A DNA stretch of 64,000 nucleotides, from NCBI RefSeq assembly GCF_009727055.1, contig NC_052354.1, forward strand, positions 54,314,760 through 54,378,759. Direction: 5' to 3'. Below are positions 34,663 to 46,140 of this stretch, one piece after another. The notes beneath the pieces were generated by a model. It was not told where the DNA came from, ran no database searches, and saw only the letters and a program-made list of their open reading frames with translations. The position numbers were made by a program, and so were the translations under genes. Numbering within the stretch: position 1 is the first letter of the stretch; each line of letters starts with the position of its first letter. This DNA is from Benincasa hispida. Its lineage: Eukaryota; Streptophyta; Magnoliopsida; Cucurbitales; Cucurbitaceae.

Positions 34663-35214
34663 GTTGGAAATGACTTTTAGACTTAGGCCCATAGGAAAAG
34701 TTAATGGGCGTGGGAGAGCTTTGTCCCACATGGAAAAATTTAGCATTTCCTAGAGGATATAAATACCAAGGCATTTTAAATGAGAGTCCAAAATGTGTTG
34801 GTGGTGGAAGTATAACCTTTTCACGACATGCACATGCTGCCATTGTCCAGAACTAAGTTTTTATTACTTGTTTATTTATTTATTTTTTAATAAATCATTT
34901 TATTAATATTTTGTTAACCATTCTCTTGACTGTTGTTTGCCTGTTTATCAACATTTATCTAACCGTTCATTTGCTCGTTTATGAACATTGTATCAACGTT
35001 CATCTACCCTTCATTTGCCTTGTTGTTTTCTTTTCTCCTCTACTATTCAATAGAGACCACACCTGAGAGAGGAGACACACAGCTGCAAGTTCCTCTATTG
35101 TTTTCTTCTAATTGTTCTTCTGTTCTAAGCAACTTTCTCATCAATTCTAGTCTATTTTTCGGCGAGTGCACACTTGAATTTAGAGGCTGCGTTAACCTTG
35201 GGGAGCAATCGACA
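34663..35214 (+). mobile_element. 5' LTR of copia D
   Basis: Starts TGTTGGAAATGACTTTTAG, has a TATA-like 'ggatataaatacc' at 34755-34767, and ends ...CAATCGACA. A shorter copy of the same LTR lies at 61616-61783. A degraded primer-site-like stretch follows ('taatgattagcaccgag', 35215-35231). About 552 bp long. Confidence 0.75.
34756..34767 (+). promoter_or_regulatory. TATA-like box of LTR D
   Basis: GATATAAATACC about 95 bases into the LTR. The partial copy near 61700 keeps 'gagtataaatatc' at the matching place. Confidence 0.55.
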
Positions 35215-35315
35215 TAATGATTAGCACCGAGATCGCGTCGGAATTTATTTCAAGGCAATAGTTTCTCCACAGCACAGCAACCCTTCATGACTTCTGTTCT
35301 AAATATTTGAAAGCA

Positions 35316-36250
35316 ATGAACCAGATGTCGATTAAGAATTGTAAGGTTCTTCCCGATTTTTCATAGCTCGAACCACTAGATGGAGTAAACTATCACTGAT
35401 GGTCTTAGAAATTATTAATCTTCTTCGAGCAGTTGGAAGTTAATTATATCCTCACCACAAAAGCACCTGTTGATATCAAGATGGTGACCACTGTCTCTGA
35501 TCTAGAATCCTCCAAGCAATCCCTTGATGTTTCTGATCAATCAAAGTAATCCTCCGCGATTGATCCTGATAAGTACGAAAAGACAACAAAATAGTTTGTG
35601 GCCATCTGCTGAATCATATGACAGATTCGATGTTTGATCTGTTCATGGTCCAAAATTCAGCAAAGGTAATTTGGAGTATGTTGGAGTCCTGATACAAATG
35701 AGATGATGATCGCAGCAAAAAGTACATCGTAGGTAAATGGCTATAATTTCAAATTACAGACGAGAAACTAGAAGTGGAGCAGATACATGAATATGAAAAT
35801 TTGGTGGCCAATGTTTTGACTGAGGGCATGAAAATGTGTGAGGTTCTCCAAGAAAATGTACTGTTTGAGAAATTTCTCCCATCCTAGAGCGACTACATAA
35901 ATCATCTGGAACACAAAGAGAAGGATCTGATACTCTAGGAGCTGATCAGTTACATGCGCATGGAAGAAGTCTACAAGCTAAAAGATAAGGTAATTTTCTT
36001 GAAATCTGAATTTAGTTAATGCTAACTCTGTTGAATCTTCTATTGTTAACAAAGACAGGTTTAAAAATCATAAGAAGTAGTCTGAAAAGAATAATTCCTC
36101 TCAAAAGAATGGACATCACAAAACTGCTGGTGGGAAGATTGAAAAGGAAAAATTGATTTGCTATGTTTACAGGAATCTTGGGCACAAATCCTACCAAAGC
36201 AGTCAAAGGAAAGGAAGGTCAAACCAGCAACCTACACCACAAGCTAATCT
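35316..36250 (+). pseudogene. Copia D gag
   Basis: ATG at 35316 (MNQMSIKNCKVLPDFS). Then LEPLDGVNYH and KLLIFFEQLEVNY mark the gag N-terminus. The zinc knuckle near 36160-36195 reads CYVYRNLGHKSY, where the second and third cysteines of the CCHC box are lost (Cys to Tyr changes). Many stops (for example near 35388, 35546 and 35597) and frame changes. Confidence 0.75.
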
Positions 36251-37500
36251 TGTTGAACAAAATGACGTAATCACTACTGTTGTGGAAGCAAACCTGGTGG
36301 AACAATTTAACGGGTACTTGGACATCGGAGCTTCGAGACACTTCTACTCAAATCGAGAGCTCTTCCATGACTTCAAGGACACTACAATGGAGAATGTGCC
36401 TTCTTGGGTAACTCTGCCACAACATGAGTGCTTGGAAAAAGGAAGGTTCTTTTAAAATTAACCTCTGGAATAACTTTATATTAAGTAATGTATTGTATGT
36501 ACCTTCCTTACATGGAACTTGGTATCTGGGATCTATGAATTGGACTGGGTTTAAGGTTGTCCTAAAAGTTGATAAGGTTATCCTCACCAGAAATGGAGGC
36601 TTTGTTGTAAGGGATGTCTTGTTGATGGTCTTTTTATATTGAAAATTGTCCCTATTGCAAATATGATGAATGCAAGTGTTTCCAATTCTGCTTACATAGT
36701 TGAGTCTCTCGATATGCGGCATGATAGACTAAGTCATGTGAATATTGCATCGGTTAAGAAACTTAAGGATTTAAAAATTGATTAATGCATCTAAAACATA
36801 TGAAACTAGTAAATGTCCTGTTTGTTATAGAAACAAAGTTTGTAAAAAAAAAAAAAAAACCTTTTAAACCTATCACTTCTAGAAGTACAAAATTACTAGA
36901 ACTAATTCCCTCTTATTTAGCTGATTTAAAAAACACCACAAGTAGAGGCGGAAAAAATTACTACATTTATTTTATGGATGATTTTTCTAAATATACTAAA
37001 ATCTATCTTTTAAAGGCAAAAGATGAAGCGAGTAGTATGTTTTTTAAATATAAAGCAAAAGTAGATAATCAATTAGATAAGATTATTAAAAGGTTAAGTC
37101 AAATAAAAGTGATGAATATAGTGATAATACACTTAAAGAATTTTGTGAATCAAATGGCATTATAATTTACTATACTATTCACAACAACAAAAAATGGTAT
37201 AGCAGAACGTAAAAATAGAACTTTTAAGGAGATGATGAATGCTATGTTGTTAAGTTCTAGATTGTCTGATAATACATGGGAGGAAGTTGTCCTTTCTGCC
37301 TGTTTTCTTCTTAATAGAGTACCTCACAAGAAATTTAATAAGACACCTTACGAATTCTGGAAAGGCTATGCACCTAATCTCGCTTACCTGAGGGTGTGGG
37401 GATGTTTGGCTAAGGTACCATATCCTGCATTCAAGAAACCTATGGTAGGATCTAAGCTTTTTTTATTGTGTGTTTATTGGTTATGATCAAGATAGTGCTA
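36251..37500 (+). pseudogene. Copia D protease and integrase
   Basis: The protease site reads LDIGASRHFYSN near 36317-36352, with the usual Asp-Ser/Thr-Gly changed to Asp-Ile-Gly. The GAG-pre-integrase region follows (LYVPSLHG near 36495; HDRLSHVNIASVKKL near 36720). Integrase core features include YIYFMDDFSKYTKIYLL (about 36960-37020), then AERKNRTFKEMMNAML, RVPHKKFNKTPYEFWKG and YLRVWGCLAKV (37200-37430). A run of A at 36846-36860 and several frame changes break it. Confidence 0.8.
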
Positions 37501-38681
37501 CATACAGATTTATGTGCTTAAATGATGGATCTGTATGTAAATATAGGGATGCAAAAATTTTTTGAGCATGTTTTTCCATTGAAAAAGGGAAACACTGAAT
37601 CTATTAGAACGTCTAATTGTGAGAATGTATCTGTTTCCATATCTTCCTCGTCTAATAGTATGCATGAAACGAGAAATAATATACCTTTTAGTAGTATGTC
37701 TGAAACTGTAGATGTTAGCACTACGGATAGAATGTATGATATAGAACCTAGATGAAGTAAGAGGCAGAGAACTGATAAAAATTTTGGTCCTAACTTTTTA
37801 ACTACTTTTTTAGTTAAGGGGCCAAATGATATTGATTGTCAGTTTGCATATATGTATCTAATAAATGAGGATCCTAAAACTTACCAAGAAACCTCAAGTT
37901 TTGTATACTCTAGCTTATGGAAGGAAGCCATTAAGAGTGAATTGGATTCGTTAATCATGAACTAAACTTGGAACTTAGTGGATCTTCCAAAAGGAAGTAA
38001 ACCTATTAAGTGCAAGTGGATTTTCGAAAAGAAAATGAGGCCAGATGGTTCAATTGAAACATACAAGGCTAGATTGGTAGTAGTAGGGTATACATAAAAA
38101 CAAGGTATTGACTACTTTGACACGTATTCCCCTGTAACAAAAATAGCTACAATTAAAGCCTTCATTGCACTAGCTGCAATCTATGGACTTCTAATTCACC
38201 AAATGGATGTAAAAACAACATTCTTTAATGGTGATCTAGAAGAAGAAATCTATACAGTACAACTTGAAGGCTTTACAATTGCCGGTCAAGAAAACAAAGT
38301 ATGTAAACTGAAAAAATTTCTTTATATTCTTAAACAAGCTCCCAAATAATGATATGAAAAAGTCAATGACACTTTGATAAACAATGGGTTTAAGGTAAAA
38401 TCCTCAGATACATGTGTTTATTCAAAGTTGTTTGAAGCTGAGCTTATGATTATATATTTGTATGTTGATAATATGCTCATCTTTGGAACAAACATAATGA
38501 AGATACCTAATACCAGATTGTTATTATCGTCACATTTCGAAATGAAAGATTTGGGGGAATATGACGTAATACTTGGTATTACGATAAGAAAAACTGAAAA
38601 TGGGTTTTCTCTGTGTCAATCACATTAAATTGAAAAATTACTAAAGAAATTTGACTGTTTTGATGATCCTCCTGTAAGAAC
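37501..38681 (+). pseudogene. Copia D linker and reverse transcriptase
   Basis: RT starts near 37880 (TYQETSSFVYSSLWKEAI) with CKWIFEKKMRPDGSIETYK, YFDTYSPVTKIATIK and HQMDVKTTFFNGDLEEEIY. The motif-C box at 38461-38472 reads YVDN instead of YVDD, so the second catalytic Asp is lost. Stops near 37964, 38095 and 38347. It is interrupted at 38681 by an antisense solo LTR. Confidence 0.85.
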
Positions 38682-40198
38682 TAAAGGGATCGAATCCTGA
38701 GCGGAAGTGTGAATGCCTTGCATTTCCGTTATTGTTTAAAAGAAACAAATTACAACAACAACAATAATGGACAATGAATAAATATTCATATCAGCATGCT
38801 TGGAAGAGAGAATAAAATGGAAGAAGAACATTTTCTTACCTTTGTAGATCCCTTTGTCTTTATGAAAATCCCAAGCTTTTTCTCTGCAACATATCTCCAA
38901 CGAACAATGAACACCACCGTAAGAGAGACCTCAATATTCTCTTGGAATCCAAGGGTTGAAGAGTGATCTCTAACCCTTGAAGAAGGAATGGTGGGAAGGA
39001 GGAAAATGTTGAGAGAAGTTTTTTGAAAAAATTTGGAGGCTAGGTTTTCACAAATAAAAATCTTATATTTAATTTGAGCAAAAGAAACAATTTATATGGA
39101 GATGGGTTTACCCCTTCTTCAAGTATCTCCATATTTGTCCTTAAGGCTCAATTAATCAAATAACATTTATTTGATTAATTAGCAAACCTAATAAATAACT
39201 ATATATATTAAATCTAATTTAATGTATATAGTTAATTGATTAAATAAACATCATATGTTTATTTGTCTCCACCTCTCAAAATTAACTAATTTCTTATGAA
39301 TATAATTCACAAAAAAATTATTATTTTAATCCTATTCAAATATTTCTCTCTTAATAATAGATCAAATCTATAATTAACCATATCATATTAATCTCATTAA
39401 TATGCTACTCTATCAATTGACTTGAACAATTCAAATTATTCCTCTTGTATTTCCTTTAATGAGCTATCGAAGGGACCTTATGAACCTATAGATTAGAAGT
39501 TTCAATGATATGAAATTAATCAATTAAACTTCTTTAATCCAATTAATCAATATTCATTAACTACCAGACACTCTACTAAAGACCAATAGTTGCACTCTTC
39601 GTACAGTAGATTTATTTCTGTGTCCATGGATATAACCAATCAACAGAGCGATGATCCTTCACAAATGCTCATAACTACAATTGGGTCAAAATATCATTTT
39701 ACCCCTATAGTTAAAGCTAACTCCTTCAGTACCATTGATTCTTCTAATGAACAAATAGTTTTTAGTCCAACTATAAAGTAATACCTCTAAGCCAGTGAGA
39801 GGTTAAGGTCTCATACCCAAAACCAACTATTAAGAGAGCAATTTATCTACTTTCCCAACGAATGGAAATGAGTGAATTTCATCTTGTGTAGTTGTGTTCC
39901 CAGCTTCCTAATCAGACAAATTCCCAAAACAAGTCGTATTCGTAGTGTCACAGGATAATGTATCTAGCCTTATCCATATACTGTAGACCATTTAGGTTAT
40001 TACTTAATCATGATCCACCTGTATGTCCCCACATACATGTTTAACTTTCATAAAATAACCTTGGATCTTAGTTTATTGGATTAAACTAATGCATTCTAAA
40101 TGTCAAATAAAATACCTCTGATTTTATTAGATAAATAATTTGTGTTAAGAAAACTACAAACCACGAGATGCATTAAATTTAAGACATCAATCCCAACA
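38682..40198 (-). mobile_element. Family C-related solo LTR, antisense, inserted in copia D
   Basis: Flanked by an exact 5-bp target duplication AGAAC (38677-38681 and 40199-40203). On the - strand it opens TGTTGGGATTGATGTCTTAA and ends ...GATCCCTTTA (the terminal CA changed to TA). 1,517 bp. It shares the LTR blocks 'gtatatggataaggc' and 'acataaactgatttg' style segments with other family C LTRs. No internal region. Confidence 0.9.
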
Positions 40199-40203
40199 AG
40201 AAC

Positions 40204-40602
40204 TCCATATGATGCTAGTGTAAGTCTTAAGAAAAATAAAGGAGATAGTGTATCTCGGTTTGAATATGCAAAGATCATAAGCAGTGTTATATTTCTAACA
40301 AACTATATTAGACCTAATATTGCATATCCTATGAGTAGATTGAGTAGATATATATATATATATATAATCCTGATAAGGACATTAAAGTGCTCTTCGTCGT
40401 CTGTTAAGATACCTTAAGGGCACCATAAACTACTGTTTTGCATTTTAACAAATTCTCCGCTATTTTAGAAAGTTATTGTGATGCAAACTGAGTATCTGAT
40501 AATGACGACATCAGTTCTACAAGTGGATATGTATTCTTACTCGAAGGAGGAGCAATATCGTGGAAGTCTGCAAAATGGATTTGCATAGTTAGATCCAACA
40601 TG
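40204..40602 (+). pseudogene. Copia D RNase H
   Basis: Resumes after the solo LTR with TPYDASVSLKKNKGDSVSR, EYAKIISSVIFLTNYIRPNI and AYPMSRLSRY, then a (TA)n expansion at 40348-40366 that breaks the frame. The RNase H part has [20 protein letters not shown]. It ends abruptly at 40602 at a family B LTR, before the catalytic Glu region would be complete. Confidence 0.8.
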
Positions 40603-41591
40603 GGCTTTAGTGGAGTGACCCGGTAGTTAACAAATGTTGATTAATTCGGTTAAAACAGTTTAACCAATTAATCTCGAATAGTTGGAGCTCATGATTTATA
40701 GGTCCATTAGGTCCCCTACTAGCTTATAAATGGATTAAACCATAGAATAGTATGATGAGAAAAATTGAAACATTCGAATTCGAATTAAATGAAATATTAA
40801 TTATATTCGATATAATTATACGTTTAATCATCGAATTAAACGAAATTGGAGGATTGAAAAATATTTAAATATGATTTAAATATTAAATACATGAATAAGG
40901 ATTCATGATTGTGGAATTTGTGGTTTAATAATTTAATAGTGGATATTAAATTATTTTAATTAATTTTTTAAAAACAAATTCTATTTAAAATTAAGTATTT
41001 GAATTAGTTTTATTTAAAATTGAAAAATTGAATTTTATGAAAATTCAAATAATTAAATCAATTTTGTTTTAGTTTAAATTTTTAAATTTAAATTAAAAAT
41101 TAGAAAAATTGATAAAATAAGATTAAGTGGGATTGTCCCACTTAATCCACCTATATTTCCACTAAAATAGGTTGTGGTTTGGTGTCAAATTAAGGTGATT
41201 TAAATTTGCATGCTGAGAATGAATAAATAGTTTTTCAATTTGTTGAGAAAAACGTGCATGCAATTGAAATTAATGAGAAAATCGGTTTTCTCATGCTTAT
41301 CAATACAAAAACCAGAAAAGCCTCAGCCAATTCCCCTCAATTCTATATCATTTTGGATCTCACCATCCAATCTAAGGTCCTAGATAATCGTAGGAAAGAT
41401 CATGTGGTGGTTTTGAAACCAAAGAGGAGGAGATTCAACAAGGATTACAGCTGGAACTGGACAATTCTTCAAATGTAACTTCAAAAACCCTACTTATTTG
41501 TTTTGAACAAGCATACTTTCATTCTAAAATTAATGGAATTAGAGTGCTTAAGATCCTAATCACATCCGCTTGTTGATTGTCAATACCAACA
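40603..41591 (+). mobile_element. Family B copia LTR, 5'-truncated
   Basis: Colinear with 58314-59311 of the complete family B LTR, from 'tttagtggagtgacccggta' to the end ...GTCAATACCAACA. The first ~900 bases are missing. A degraded primer site follows, so it is the 5' LTR of copia B. Confidence 0.85.
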
Positions 41592-41608
41592 ACTAGTATC
41601 AAAGTAAG
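41592..41608 (+). other. Degraded primer binding site of copia B
   Basis: CTAGTATCAAAGTAAG resembles TGGTATCAGAGCC with several changes and lies directly after the LTR end. Confidence 0.6.
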
Positions 41609-43560
41609 AATTAAACACTCAATTCACGTTAAATTTAGCTTTCTGAGTCTTTTTCTTAAGTTGTATGAAATGGTCCTGAAATGGATAATTTTTTTTTCAA
41701 TTTTGGCATTAGATTCCTCTTCAATTCAGTGCTACTTGTTGTAATTGGCTCTTTGTTTATAGACCTTAATGTGTCATTAAGTGTCTGTAAATTTGTTAGA
41801 GTCAATAAAGTTGCAATTAAGTTGTGATTGAAGAAGAAATGAAGCAAGCTTAGCAGTTAGTTGCAGCATAAGAGGCTTCTACCTCACAGCGTTACAATGC
41901 TACTCTTGGAGCATTGTGACGCTGTTCTTCAGACAGCCCAGCAAAAGGAAGAAAGCTTCATAGTGTTGCAACGTTAATCTTGGAGCGTCATAACACTGTT
42001 CATCAGTAAGCCCAGATGACAAATGCGCGAGTTGGTCTGGTTCAAGATTTGGGTTCTTGGGCTGATCTAACTCAATTTGGTTCGGTTCAGCAGGGTTTTG
42101 ACTGATTCAACCCGATTTTAAGCCTTGAAGATTCGGTTTAGGTGATTTGGAGTAAGTTCGAGCTAGTTCGGGCGGTCTGGTGGCAGTTCAAAGCAGTTTT
42201 TAATTATTATTATAATAATTTTGGTTGTTTGTATGCTTATAATGTCAAAGCTGGTCCATATCAATGTGTGTTAATAATGTATTTTGAATGTATGTTCTAA
42301 TTAAATAAATCTAGTATGTGCATATAGTATGTCATGTAGATTAAAAATCTCACATAGGAAGCATGTAACATGTAGTGAAAGTATGTAATAAATGGTTATA
42401 ATATATAGTATGCATATGTTAGGGTTTCATGTTTTTAATATAAAGAATTATATTAAATTATTAAATGGCATAACAAATGTTATGGATTAGAAGGATGATT
42501 GTATTTTATAAAGTTTATAAAATGAATTAGACATTTAAATTCTATAACAAATATAAGATGCATGCTGACCTAGGATTAACAAATAACAACTTGTTTTAAA
42601 TAGTTACAATAGGTCATTTTCTTGTAAAACTTTGGTTACGAACTCACCCAGGCTGTAATCCTGTTTAAGGCTAAAGATACTTAAGTTGACGGTTTACGGA
42701 ATACCTACTACCTGGGGATTATAGTCGGTTCTTGAGCATTGTTAACCAAGTTTTATGAGCATGCATGAGCGATGTGAGGTAATAAAATAGTTTGTCACTT
42801 AGACATCATACGTTAAATCCAAATATAAACGTTATATTTGGATAATCACCTAGACTTGGGTGTTTATTAACTGAAATAATATGATATATTATTCTTAGCT
42901 CTCACGTTCTTAAGAGTTCACACCGTGAAATTCGTGCTCGGCTTCATGTCACCTTGGAGGTGACATCCATTCAGAAAGTGTTTGCATGGGTCAATAGCAA
43001 GGTGAGTTGGGGAAGTAGTTCATAGTAAGTGAATGAAGGATGTGTGTCAACGTATCCTGTAGTCTCTTCCATTAGTTTGGATCATGAGATTCCTATGTTG
43101 CATCAGCTTGTTGTTTTTAGGCGACATAAGCTAGTCGTTTTTACAGCAACTAGCTCCTAGAAAGGTTGTAACATGGGATTCAAAACAACTCAAACTCCAG
43201 AAATGGATAAGATCTCTTAGGTTCATTCCTAACCTTGAATCTCCAATTCAGAAATATCGCTAGGGTCGACCTCTGAGGTCTGAAAATAGAGGGTTACACT
43301 TACAAGAGTTACTAAATGTTAGTAAGTTCTTGACCGAAAATGGTAACTAAATGACTATAGGAATAAAGAGTTATTCTAGAGTTAGTATTTAGTCAAGAAT
43401 GTCTTGCTTTAGTGAAGGAGTATTTAGTTGTCCCTTGGTAGCATCTATTTTGACTCACTAAAGTATCGTTGCAAATAAATGATGAAATTTGGGTACATTT
43501 TTACTTGATGCTAAAATTTGATTGGATTTAAAAGCAATTTACTCATTAGAATTTGTTTAT
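41609..43560 (+). other. Long leader of copia B with hairpin pair
   Basis: About 1.95 kb with no sustained frame. Part of it (42890-43060: 'ttcacaccgtgaaattcgtg', 'gtgtttgcatg', 'gatgtgtgtcaacg') matches the leader of copia A at 4800-4950. It ends in a T-rich 'tatttttcag' just before gag, a splice-acceptor-like context also seen in copia A. Confidence 0.6.
41887..41998 (+). repeat. Tandem pair of hairpins in copia B leader
   Basis: 41887-41901 and 41910-41924 form a 15-bp inverted repeat with one mismatch around the loop ACTCTTGG. A diverged second unit at about 41961-41998 has the same layout around TCTTGG. Unit spacing is about 70 bp and each is followed by 'cagcccag'-like sequence. Confidence 0.75.
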
Positions 43561-43945
43561 ATTTTTCAGCATATCGAATTCTTCTAAATCACTCACCTTC
43601 GATAAATTTAACGGTTCTTATTTTTCAACATGGAAATCAAACATAGATGCAATACTAGCAGTTGATGGTTTGAGGTTTGTTTTAACAGAGGATTGTCTTT
43701 TCTCTCCCAGCTCATGTGCAAACCAAAGAGTTTAGAATACTTGATGACAAATGGATCGAGGAAAATGAAAAAACCTAAATCATATCTTAAAAAATATATC
43801 CGATATACTAGCTAAGAAGTTTGAGAACATGGTTTCTACTAAAGAAATTATGGATTTGTTACAGACGTTGTTTGGACAAGCTATCAGGAACAATATTCTT
43901 AAAGAACTTTATAACTATGACATAAAAGATAGAACCTTTGTGCTC
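43561..43945 (+). pseudogene. Copia B gag, truncated
   Basis: SKSLTFDKFNGSYFSTWKSN, then DGLRFVLTEDC, then ISDILAKKFENMVSTKEIM and LLQTLFGQ. This is the N-terminal half of a UBN2-type copia gag, close to copia A gag (5533-5769). Stops near 43734, 43743 and 43777. It breaks off at 43945, where antisense gypsy gag sequence starts; the matching remainder of the element resumes as integrase at 54772. Confidence 0.8.
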
Positions 43946-44630
43946 TATGAACTAGTTGGGGACAATCTTTCTTGAAGTGCCCCACTTGTCCACACTGGAA
44001 ACAAACTTTTCTGTCGCCATAACATACTCATGCATGGTGCTTACCACAATTCGTACACAGTGGCTTCCTTCCTATACTAGCTACTGACTCGCGCCTTTAT
44101 AACTCCTCATACCTGACTGTCCAAAGAACGGGGGTCTAAAACTCTTACCTCTCGCTCGACTGGAGTTATGTGTTGCTCTGCACCTGTCTGTAGTATGTCT
44201 ACCACCCCATACTCCGCTCAACTCTGATAACGGTCTCAACTAATTGAGTGAAATCCACACAATTAGTTGTAGACGTAACAGGAGTATTATCTTCCTTCTT
44301 AGGCCATTATCAAATCTCCTACATCTTTCTTTCTCTTCCGCAATGATCGGAAGGGCATACTGAGATAACTCTATAAATCTATGCTTGTACTCAACGACCG
44401 ACATCGATCCCTAAGTTAGCCTAAGAAACTCATCCCTCTTTGCTTCTCTGAAAGCACTAGGGTTGTATTTATCCAACTGCTTCTCTTGGCCTCTATCACT
44501 TTCCACCATTTCTCAGCCTCTTTTTGCAGCAAGAACGCTGCTAACTTGACCTTACTGTCCTTAGGGCATCTCATAACCTAAAGCATTTCTCAATCAAGTT
44601 CAACCAGACCTCAGCATCTGTTAGAGCTTT
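43946..44630 (-). pseudogene. Ty3-gypsy gag fragment, antisense (second copy)
   Basis: Colinear with 49231-50030 of the main gypsy gag. On the - strand it shows two zinc knuckles: CTNCGKHHA.VC and CFQCGQVGHFKKDC (CX2CX4HX4C; a stop lies in the first). It joins directly to the interior of a gypsy LTR at 44631, so it probably comes from a second gypsy copy fused by recombination or deletion. Confidence 0.8.
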
Positions 44631-45630
44631 CCAACGATACACAGATCTCTTAATTTGTACAAAGGAATTGATCAAACTGATCTTTTGAAGTTTAGCCTCC
44701 CCCTTTTATATTGCTTTCCACCGCTTACCATTAAAGCCTAGCTGATACCTTCAGCTTGAATGGAGTTAAATCTGGTGCTTAGGACAGTTATTTCCCTTAA
44801 TCGATGGTTAAAACTGATCAATGCATGCTTCAATCGTTTTAGCTCAGCTTTCATCGTATAGCTCATTGTTTAGTGATTCTCTCGTTGTCGCATAACACCC
44901 AACGATCTCGCGCTCGCTCATTGTGTATCACATAGCCTATTTCATAGCTCTCGCTGCCACTCATCATATAGCTCTCGCAGTTGCTCATCATGTAGTGCTG
45001 ACGCCTATCTTCTAACGGATCACAGCAATCATCTAGCGTTCACGCCTATCGTGTAGTGCCATCGTTTAACGCACCACGCCCATCGTGTAGCGCTATCTAG
45101 CGCTTATGCTGATCGTGTAGCACCATCGCCTATCGTGTAGCTCGACATCTAGCGCATCGCTTAGCGCTGCACATAGCTACACGTTCGTCTAGTGCATCGC
45201 TTAGTGACGCACGTAGCTACACGATCGTCAGCGCACGCCACTCCATACCCAACACCACACGTTCGCACACATCTGATGCTACCGTATGCATGCTAAGCTC
45301 TCAAGACTTGGCTACCGCATGCCTTGTTCACGCATGGCTTTTCTTCACCCAGCCACACTTGGCTTCTTTAAATGCTCAACTAACCTCTCAAATGAGTAAA
45401 GCCAATGCCCTTGACTCAACTCTAACGCTTAGCACAAGGCCAATGCATGGGCAAATACTTAGCCAATTTTCTAGCTTCACCCAAGAGTCAAGCTTTCAAA
45501 CTTAAACTTTTCTTCTAACTTCTTACCATTTTCCCTACAATTAAACATCAATTCTCACATTAACTTACTCACCATACTGGTCTCGGTAGGGATTATACAC
45601 AAGTAGAGAAATTAGGGCTCGAGGTTTACA
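44631..45630 (-). mobile_element. 3' LTR of Ty3-gypsy element, truncated
   Basis: On the - strand it starts TGTAAACCTCGAGCCC, directly after the polypurine tract. Matching DNA lies in the 5' LTR at 52040-52589 and 54406-54771. The LTR breaks off at 44631; the complete 5' LTR is about 2.5 kb. Confidence 0.8.
44840..45245. repeat. Array of ATCGTNTAG-type units in gypsy LTR
   Basis: Dense irregular repeats of 'atcgtgtagcgc', 'atcgcttagcgc', 'catctagcgc' and 'ctacacgatcgtc'. The units share the ATCG(T/C)NTAG half of the palindrome found in the copia LTR arrays. Confidence 0.75.
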
Positions 45631-45646
45631 TTTACCTCCCCCTTCA
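45631..45646 (-). other. Polypurine tract of gypsy element
   Basis: On the - strand TGAAGGGGGAGGTAAA, shortly after 'gaggacgaaattttc', lies directly before the 3' LTR. This arrangement is typical of plant chromodomain gypsy elements. Confidence 0.75.
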
Positions 45647-45681
45647 GAAAATTTCGTCCTCGAAATTCTACTACAAGTCTA

Positions 45682-46140
45682 TCAATTAAACAACTGCAGA
45701 AACTTGTTTTTCATTTGCTCCTCAGCTTCCCATGTAGCTTCTTCAGTACTATGGTTTCTCCATAGTACCTTTACCAAAGGTATTGTCTTATTTCTCAAGA
45801 CTTGCTCTATCCTATCAAGAATCTCTACTGGTTTTTTTTCGTATGATAAATTCTCTTTCAACAGCACTGGTTGCTCAGGTAACACATGGGTAGGATCTGG
45901 CATATACTTTCTCAGCATTGCCACATGGAACACATCATGGATACGGGATAAATATGGAGGTAACTCTGACCTGTAAGCCATTGAGCTAACTCGCTCTATT
46001 ATCTCGTAAGGTCCCATGTATCTTGAGCTTAACATCCCTGTCCTACCAAACCTAAGTATTCCTTTCCACAGAGACAACGTAAGAAATGCTTTATCGCCAA
46101 CTTTGAATTCCAATTCTCTTCTCCACTTATCTGCATAACT
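45682..46140 (-). pseudogene. Gypsy integrase C-terminus with chromodomain-like tail
   Basis: Open from 46113 to 45682 on the - strand. EFKVGDKAFLTLSLWKGILR and SSRYMGPYEIIERV are the integrase C-terminal domain; LSRIHDVFHVAMLRKY follows. The last ~45 residues (PVEILDRIEQVLRNKTIPLV, then WRNHSTEEATWEAEEQM) match the integrase-linked chromodomain of plant chromoviruses, thought to direct insertion towards particular chromatin. The three canonical aromatic cage residues are not all obvious, so binding to methylated histone is doubtful. Confidence 0.85.
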
